A stretch of DNA of 9,935 bases from a bacterium (lineage in GTDB: Bacteria; Campylobacterota; Campylobacteria; Campylobacterales; Sulfurimonadaceae): the NCBI GenBank assembly GCA_018824795.1, contig JAHJFL010000071.1, positions 1 to 9,935 on the forward strand, written 5' to 3'. Shown piece by piece: positions 7,062-9,935 of the stretch. Each line of letters starts with the position of its first letter. Within the stretch, counting starts at the first letter, position 1. The translations under genes and the position numbers were made by a program. Below the pieces are notes generated by a model. It saw nothing but the letters and a program-made list of their open reading frames with translations, was not told the origin of the DNA and did no database searches.

Positions 7062-7799
7062 TTATCTTTCTTTTTCGCCGCCGTAAGAGACAATCCCGTG
7101 TGTAAGATTACCTATTTTAGTATATCCCATATCACCAAGAATTCTTGCACAATGGGCACTTCTGCTGCCAACATGACAGTAAAGAATGATATTTTCATTT
7201 TTATCTAATTTTGCTTCATCAAGTGTTTGGAAAAAGCTACTTGTAGGTACAAGAGCATCTGCCCCTTTAATGTGACCCATCTGCCATTCCATGTGCTCAC
7301 GAACGTCTACAAGTTTAAAATCAACCATTCCAAGTTCTCTTGCTTCAAGGAGAGCCATCATCTCATCGCCATCAATTTCACGTTGACTTACTAAAGATGC
7401 ACATTCCTCTTTAGTTAAACCGCGTGAGTGTGTATGTACAGCTTCTTCCATTCCAAGTTCAATACGTTTAGCCGCAGCAAATTCCGGTGTACAAAATATC
7501 TGACAGTGACAAACACCTTCTTCTGGTATTTCATGCTCTAGAGCCGGCTTACAAGGGCAGATTCTGTCTTCAACACTTCTTGGTTTTTCATCCACAACTT
7601 CAACCATAAAACAAGGACAAAAACGTTTGTTATACATCATCTTATTTCTAGCAAGACCCATTTGAACACCCTCATTTATCTCTGCTTGAGGATTGTATTC
7701 CCAGTTAAACTGTTTTACCACTTTATCTGTAAACTTGATAGTTTTTTCCATCTCAGCCTGAAATTCAGGTGAATTCATGTCAATTCTAATAATGCTCAT
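7062..7799 (-). CDS. Ferredoxin-thioredoxin-reductase-like catalytic domain fused to a rhodanese domain
   Basis: This 245-residue cytoplasmic protein has two recognisable domains. Residues about 1-115 resemble the catalytic beta chain of ferredoxin-thioredoxin reductase: CPC (61-63), CPC (81-83) and CHC (97-99), followed by QIFCTPEFA where the plant enzyme has a similar LFLTPD stretch. By family analogy Cys61, Cys81, Cys83 and Cys97 would hold a [4Fe-4S] cluster, and Cys63 and Cys99 would form the redox disulfide. Spacings are 17 and 13 residues where plant FTR has 16 and 8, and there is an extra Cys103. Residues about 137-241 are a rhodanese domain (LVDVREHMEWQMGHIKGA) with the active-site loop CHVGSRS, Cys208 being the persulfide carrier. 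A role in thiol-disulfide or persulfide chemistry powered by ferredoxin is inference. The gene starts 12 bases after argG with AAGGA five bases before its ATG, so the two are probably co-transcribed. Confidence 0.9.
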   Translation of the reverse strand: MSIIRIDMNSPEFQAEMEKTIKFTDKVVKQFNWEYNPQAEINEGVQMGLARNKMMYNKRFCPCFMVEVVDEKPRSVEDRICPCKPALEHEIPEEGVCHCQIFCTPEFAAAKRIELGMEEAVHTHSRGLTKEECASLVSQREIDGDEMMALLEARELGMVDFKLVDVREHMEWQMGHIKGADALVPTSSFFQTLDEAKLDKNENIILYCHVGSRSAHCARILGDMGYTKIGNLTHGIVSYGGEKER

Positions 7800-7811
7800 T
7801 TTATATCCTTT

Positions 7812-9056
7812 TTATTTATTTAAGTGATTTCTCTTTTTACCAGCGATAATTCTTCTAAGTGCATTAAGTCTAATGAATCCTTCCGCATCTTTTTGATTGT
7901 AAACTTCATCTTCTTCGAATGTTGAGTGTGCTTCAGAGTATAAAGACATATCAGATTCACGACCTACAACTTCTACATTGCCTTTATAAAGTTTGAGCTT
8001 CACAGTTCCTTGAACATATTTTTGTGTAATGTCAATTGCTGCTTGCATCATTTCTCTCTCAGGAGTAAACCAGAAACCATTATAGATAAGTTCAGAATAT
8101 TTTGCAATCATACCATCTTTCATATGTGCTTCTTCACGGTCTAGACAAATCGATTCTATTGCGCGGTGTGCCTTGAGCATGATAGTTCCGCCCGGTGTTT
8201 CATAACATCCACGAGCTTTCATACCAACAAAACGGTTTTCAACGATATCAACACGTCCTATGCCATGTTTGTTCCCATATTCATTTAATGTTCTCAAAAG
8301 AGTAGCAGGAGACATCTCTACACCGTTAATTGAAATTGGGTCACCATTTTTATAACCGATAGTGATATACTCTTTTTCATCAGGAGCTTTTTCAGGAGAC
8401 GTAGTCCATAACCACATAGATTCTTCCGGTTCATTCATCGGGTTTTCTAGGTGTAGACCTTCATAAGAGATATGAAGAAGATTTGCATCCATAGAGTAAG
8501 GGCTAACTGTCGGATTTCCGTTTGCATCCAAATGTTTTTGGTCTATTTTAATTCCGTGTTCTCTTGCATACGCTAAAAGTTTTTCTCTTGAGTTTAAATC
8601 CCACTCTCTCCAAGGTGCAATAACAGTAATGTCAGGATTAAGACCAAGGTAACCAAGTTCAAATCTTACTTGATCATTTCCTTTTCCTGTAGCACCGTGG
8701 CTTACTGCATCAGCACCCATTTTAGCTGCAATCTCAATCTGTTTTTTAGCAATTAAAGGTCTAGCGATAGAAGTACCAAGAAGGTATTCGCCCTCATAAA
8801 TGGCGTTTGCTCTAAACATAGGGAAAACATAATCTTTTACAAACTCTTCCTGCACATCAAGAATAAAAATATTTTCGGGCTTAATGCCGTTGTCAAGTGC
8901 CTTTTGGCGTGCTGGAGCAACATCTTCACCTTGGCCTAAGTCCGCTGTAAAAGTAATAACTTCAGCTTTATACTCATCTTGTAGCCATTTAAGAATCACA
9001 CTAGTGTCTAATCCACCAGAGTAGGCTAAAACTACTTTTTTAACTTCTTTTTTCAT
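7812..9056 (-). CDS. argG: Argininosuccinate synthase
   Basis: This 414-residue enzyme joins citrulline and aspartate with ATP to form argininosuccinate, the penultimate step of arginine synthesis, in the cytoplasm. The N-terminal PP-loop is AYSGGLDTS (11-19). Further family blocks are [11 protein letters not shown] (94-104), [15 protein letters not shown] (119-133), APWREW (147-152), [13 protein letters not shown] (188-200) and GCYETPGG in the second half. The length fits the roughly 400-residue class typical of most bacteria. The start at 9056 has AAGGG about nine bases upstream and lies about 35 bases downstream of a TATAAT box. No argH or other arginine gene is in the window. The FTR-rhodanese gene follows closely. 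No ArgR-like operator is recognisable in the leader. Confidence 0.98.
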   Translation of the reverse strand: MKKEVKKVVLAYSGGLDTSVILKWLQDEYKAEVITFTADLGQGEDVAPARQKALDNGIKPENIFILDVQEEFVKDYVFPMFRANAIYEGEYLLGTSIARPLIAKKQIEIAAKMGADAVSHGATGKGNDQVRFELGYLGLNPDITVIAPWREWDLNSREKLLAYAREHGIKIDQKHLDANGNPTVSPYSMDANLLHISYEGLHLENPMNEPEESMWLWTTSPEKAPDEKEYITIGYKNGDPISINGVEMSPATLLRTLNEYGNKHGIGRVDIVENRFVGMKARGCYETPGGTIMLKAHRAIESICLDREEAHMKDGMIAKYSELIYNGFWFTPEREMMQAAIDITQKYVQGTVKLKLYKGNVEVVGRESDMSLYSEAHSTFEEDEVYNQKDAEGFIRLNALRRIIAGKKRNHLNK

Positions 9057-9091
9057 ATAAAAAACCCTTTGCGAGAGAAATAATTAGCGCG

Positions 9092-9097
9092 ATTATA
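9092..9097 (-). promoter_or_regulatory. argG promoter, -10 box
   Basis: The minus strand shows a perfect TATAAT preceded by the T-rich run CTTCTTTTTCG. No good -35 hexamer is present 17 bases upstream, which is usual for sigma-70 promoters in Campylobacterota, where upstream T-rich periodicity replaces it. Transcription would start near 9085, leaving a leader of about 28 bases before the argG ATG. Confidence 0.7.
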
Positions 9098-9194
9098 ACG
9101 AAAAAGAAGTGAGGGAATTCTTAGAAGAAAGGAAATTAAGGTGTGTTGAAAGAAATAAAATTGAAGTGTTGCAAAACTGAGCAGATTTTTAGAA

Positions 9195-9231
9195 TTTGAT
9201 TCTAAGGGAATTATCACCCTTTAGAATCAAA
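9195..9231 (-). terminator. Strong hairpin at the end of flaG, probable terminator
   Basis: TTTGATTCTAAGGG (9195-9208) pairs with CCCTTTAGAATCAAA (9217-9231), a 14-bp stem with one bulged A and an eight-base loop. The flaG stop codon TGA lies in the loop, so one arm is coding sequence for the last FlaG residues. On the minus transcript the stem is followed by AAATTCTAAAAATC instead of a clean U-run, so termination may be partial or Rho-assisted. It separates flaG from argG, which has its own promoter 100 bases further on. The remaining 9098-9190 stretch shows nothing else I can support. Confidence 0.55.
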
Positions 9232-9603
9232 TAATATCCCCGTAACTTCTTGCATTTTAGGTAAAAAGTCCGCAGCTTGTTCTGCTGGAAATCTTCTTAT
9301 CATCTTACTTGTTTCAGATTCGACGACCGATACATAAAAGATATCATTTGTATCTACACCAAATTTGAGATTTGTGTTCATTGGAGCCATTGCGTTATTG
9401 AGCTCTTTTACTAAATCTTCCACTTTCTCTTTGGTGTCCATTTTATTAGAACTTGCCGTAGTCTCTTTTTGCATCTGTTTCACAACGTCAACATTCTGAG
9501 GCTGCTGTATTTGTTGTTTAACTTCCTGAGCCGCTCGTCCTTGAGTCTCTTGAGAAGCTAACTGTGTTTGTTGATGTCTTGCGACGTTTGCTATGCCATC
9601 CAT
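9214..9603 (-). CDS. flaG: FlaG family flagellar protein
   Basis: This 129-residue protein has a Gln-rich, probably disordered N-terminal half (about 10-55) and a C-terminal FlaG domain (about 56-129). The domain shows the family pattern: NTNLKFGVD (76-84), a short strand IFYVSVVE, SETSKMIRRFPAEQAADFL (96-114) and the closing TGILFDSKG. FlaG proteins are linked to flagellar filament length and filament-cap function; in Campylobacterota flaG usually sits beside fliD, but no fliD is seen here. The start at 9603 has GGAG seven bases upstream, and a sigma-28 promoter lies about 40-60 bases upstream, which supports late flagellar expression. The gene is monocistronic by appearance, ending in a strong hairpin. 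Confidence 0.93.
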   Translation of the reverse strand: MDGIANVARHQQTQLASQETQGRAAQEVKQQIQQPQNVDVVKQMQKETTASSNKMDTKEKVEDLVKELNNAMAPMNTNLKFGVDTNDIFYVSVVESETSKMIRRFPAEQAADFLPKMQEVTGILFDSKG

Positions 9604-9639
9604 GACTTATCTCCCATATAAAGAATATTAATACATTCA

Positions 9640-9666
9640 AAATCGACAGATGAAAAAATAACTTTA
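9640..9666 (-). promoter_or_regulatory. Sigma-28 (FliA) promoter of flaG
   Basis: The minus strand reads TAAAGTTA (9666-9659), an 11-base spacer, then GTCGATTT (9647-9640). The FliA consensus is TAAAGTTT-N11-GCCGATAA, so the -35 matches at seven of eight positions with exact spacing, and the -10 keeps the CGAT core. Transcription would begin near 9633, about 30 bases before the flaG start. This ties flaG to the late flagellar regulon. Confidence 0.8.
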
Positions 9667-9673
9667 ATACTTT

Positions 9674-9702
9674 TTTACTAAATTTAAAAAAGAGAATATT
9701 AT
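9674..9702 (+). promoter_or_regulatory. Sigma-70-like promoter of the MFS gene
   Basis: TTTACT (9674-9679), a 17-base spacer and TATTAT (9697-9702) form a reasonable promoter on the plus strand. It predicts a start near 9709, only about nine bases before the ATG at 9718. It lies back to back with the flaG promoter in the same 114-base divergent region. Confidence 0.5.
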
Positions 9703-9717
9703 GCTACTCTTTCGCCC

Positions 9718-9935
9718 ATGAAAGACTATATCGAATTATTACAAAAAGAACCCGTTTTAAAGCGCCTCTCAACTATTCAACTTATAGCATATTTTGGTGC
9801 TTGGTTTAGCAATGTTGCTATTTATACTTTGCTTTTAAGTATGAATGTTTCAGCTGAAGTTGTTGCGTTTACTGCAATGATACATTTTTTAGCCGGAGTC
9901 ATTCAAGCACCTTTTTCTGGGGTAATAATAGACAA
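9718..9935 (+). CDS. N-terminus of an MFS-type efflux transporter (truncated by window edge)
   Basis: The first 72 codons are present; the rest lies beyond the right edge. After a short polar N-terminus (MKDYIELLQKEPVLKRL) comes a first membrane helix (about 18-40, QLIAYFGAWFSNVAIYTLLL) and a second (about 48-68), ending in GVIID, which corresponds to the start of the MFS loop 2-3 motif A (G-x-x-x-D). The FGAWFSNVAIYTLLL pattern resembles the MFS_3 / EntS-like exporters, but the substrate cannot be told. No Shine-Dalgarno is visible before the ATG and no earlier in-frame ATG exists nearby. The gene diverges from flaG and seems unrelated in function. Confidence 0.8.
   Translation, partial: MKDYIELLQKEPVLKRLSTIQLIAYFGAWFSNVAIYTLLLSMNVSAEVVAFTAMIHFLAGVIQAPFSGVIID

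Noticed and set aside
9057..9213. ArgR operator or arginine-responsive leader upstream of argG
   Set aside because: No ARG-box-like palindrome or short Arg-rich leader peptide could be made out; only the TATAAT box and ribosome binding site are supportable.

Overview
The window reads as an AT-rich chromosomal segment of a Campylobacterota (epsilonproteobacterial) genome, most like Sulfurimonas or a close relative. The evidence is the order rplI-hslV-hslU-era-csd6, which from memory matches Helicobacter pylori HP0514-HP0518, together with a helical-cell-shape type peptidoglycan carboxypeptidase pair, a FlaG protein with a sigma-28 promoter, and strong protein-level resemblance throughout. No tRNA, rRNA, CRISPR array, transposase or prophage gene is visible, and no stretch over 300 bases lacks a gene.

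Layout. Ten of the eleven genes lie on the minus strand and read from right to left. At the right edge a truncated MFS transporter gene (9718 onward, plus strand) diverges from flaG (9603 to 9214, minus). The shared 114-base intergenic region carries a convincing sigma-28 promoter for flaG and a sigma-70-like promoter for the transporter, which would give a nearly leaderless mRNA. flaG ends in a strong hairpin. argG then starts from its own TATAAT box and is followed after 12 bases by an unusual gene fusing a ferredoxin-thioredoxin-reductase-like Fe-S domain to a rhodanese domain. After a 70-base gap with a perfect 9-bp hairpin comes a compact run: rplI (ribosomal protein bL9), hslV and hslU (ATP-dependent protease), era (ribosome-assembly GTPase), csd6-like and csd4-like peptidoglycan carboxypeptidases, and a large membrane protein that runs off the left edge and looks like a fused PilM-PilN (GspL-like) platform protein.

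How the genes fit together. From hslV leftward the junctions are tight: 11, 23, -14 (overlap), 0 and 11 bases. Two stop codons are embedded in the next gene's Shine-Dalgarno sequence, so translational coupling in a long polycistronic mRNA is likely. The run mixes translation and quality control (bL9, Era, HslUV) with envelope shape (Csd6 then Csd4, which would trim peptide stems from tetra- to tri- to dipeptide in sequence) and a possible pilus or secretion platform.

The most interesting items are the FTR-rhodanese fusion, the abutting csd6-csd4 pair with a canonical His zinc ligand in Csd4 where H. pylori has Gln, the PilM-PilN-like fusion, and several conserved-looking hairpins at gene borders. 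I do not see a clear wholly undescribed system; most of the window is core genome.
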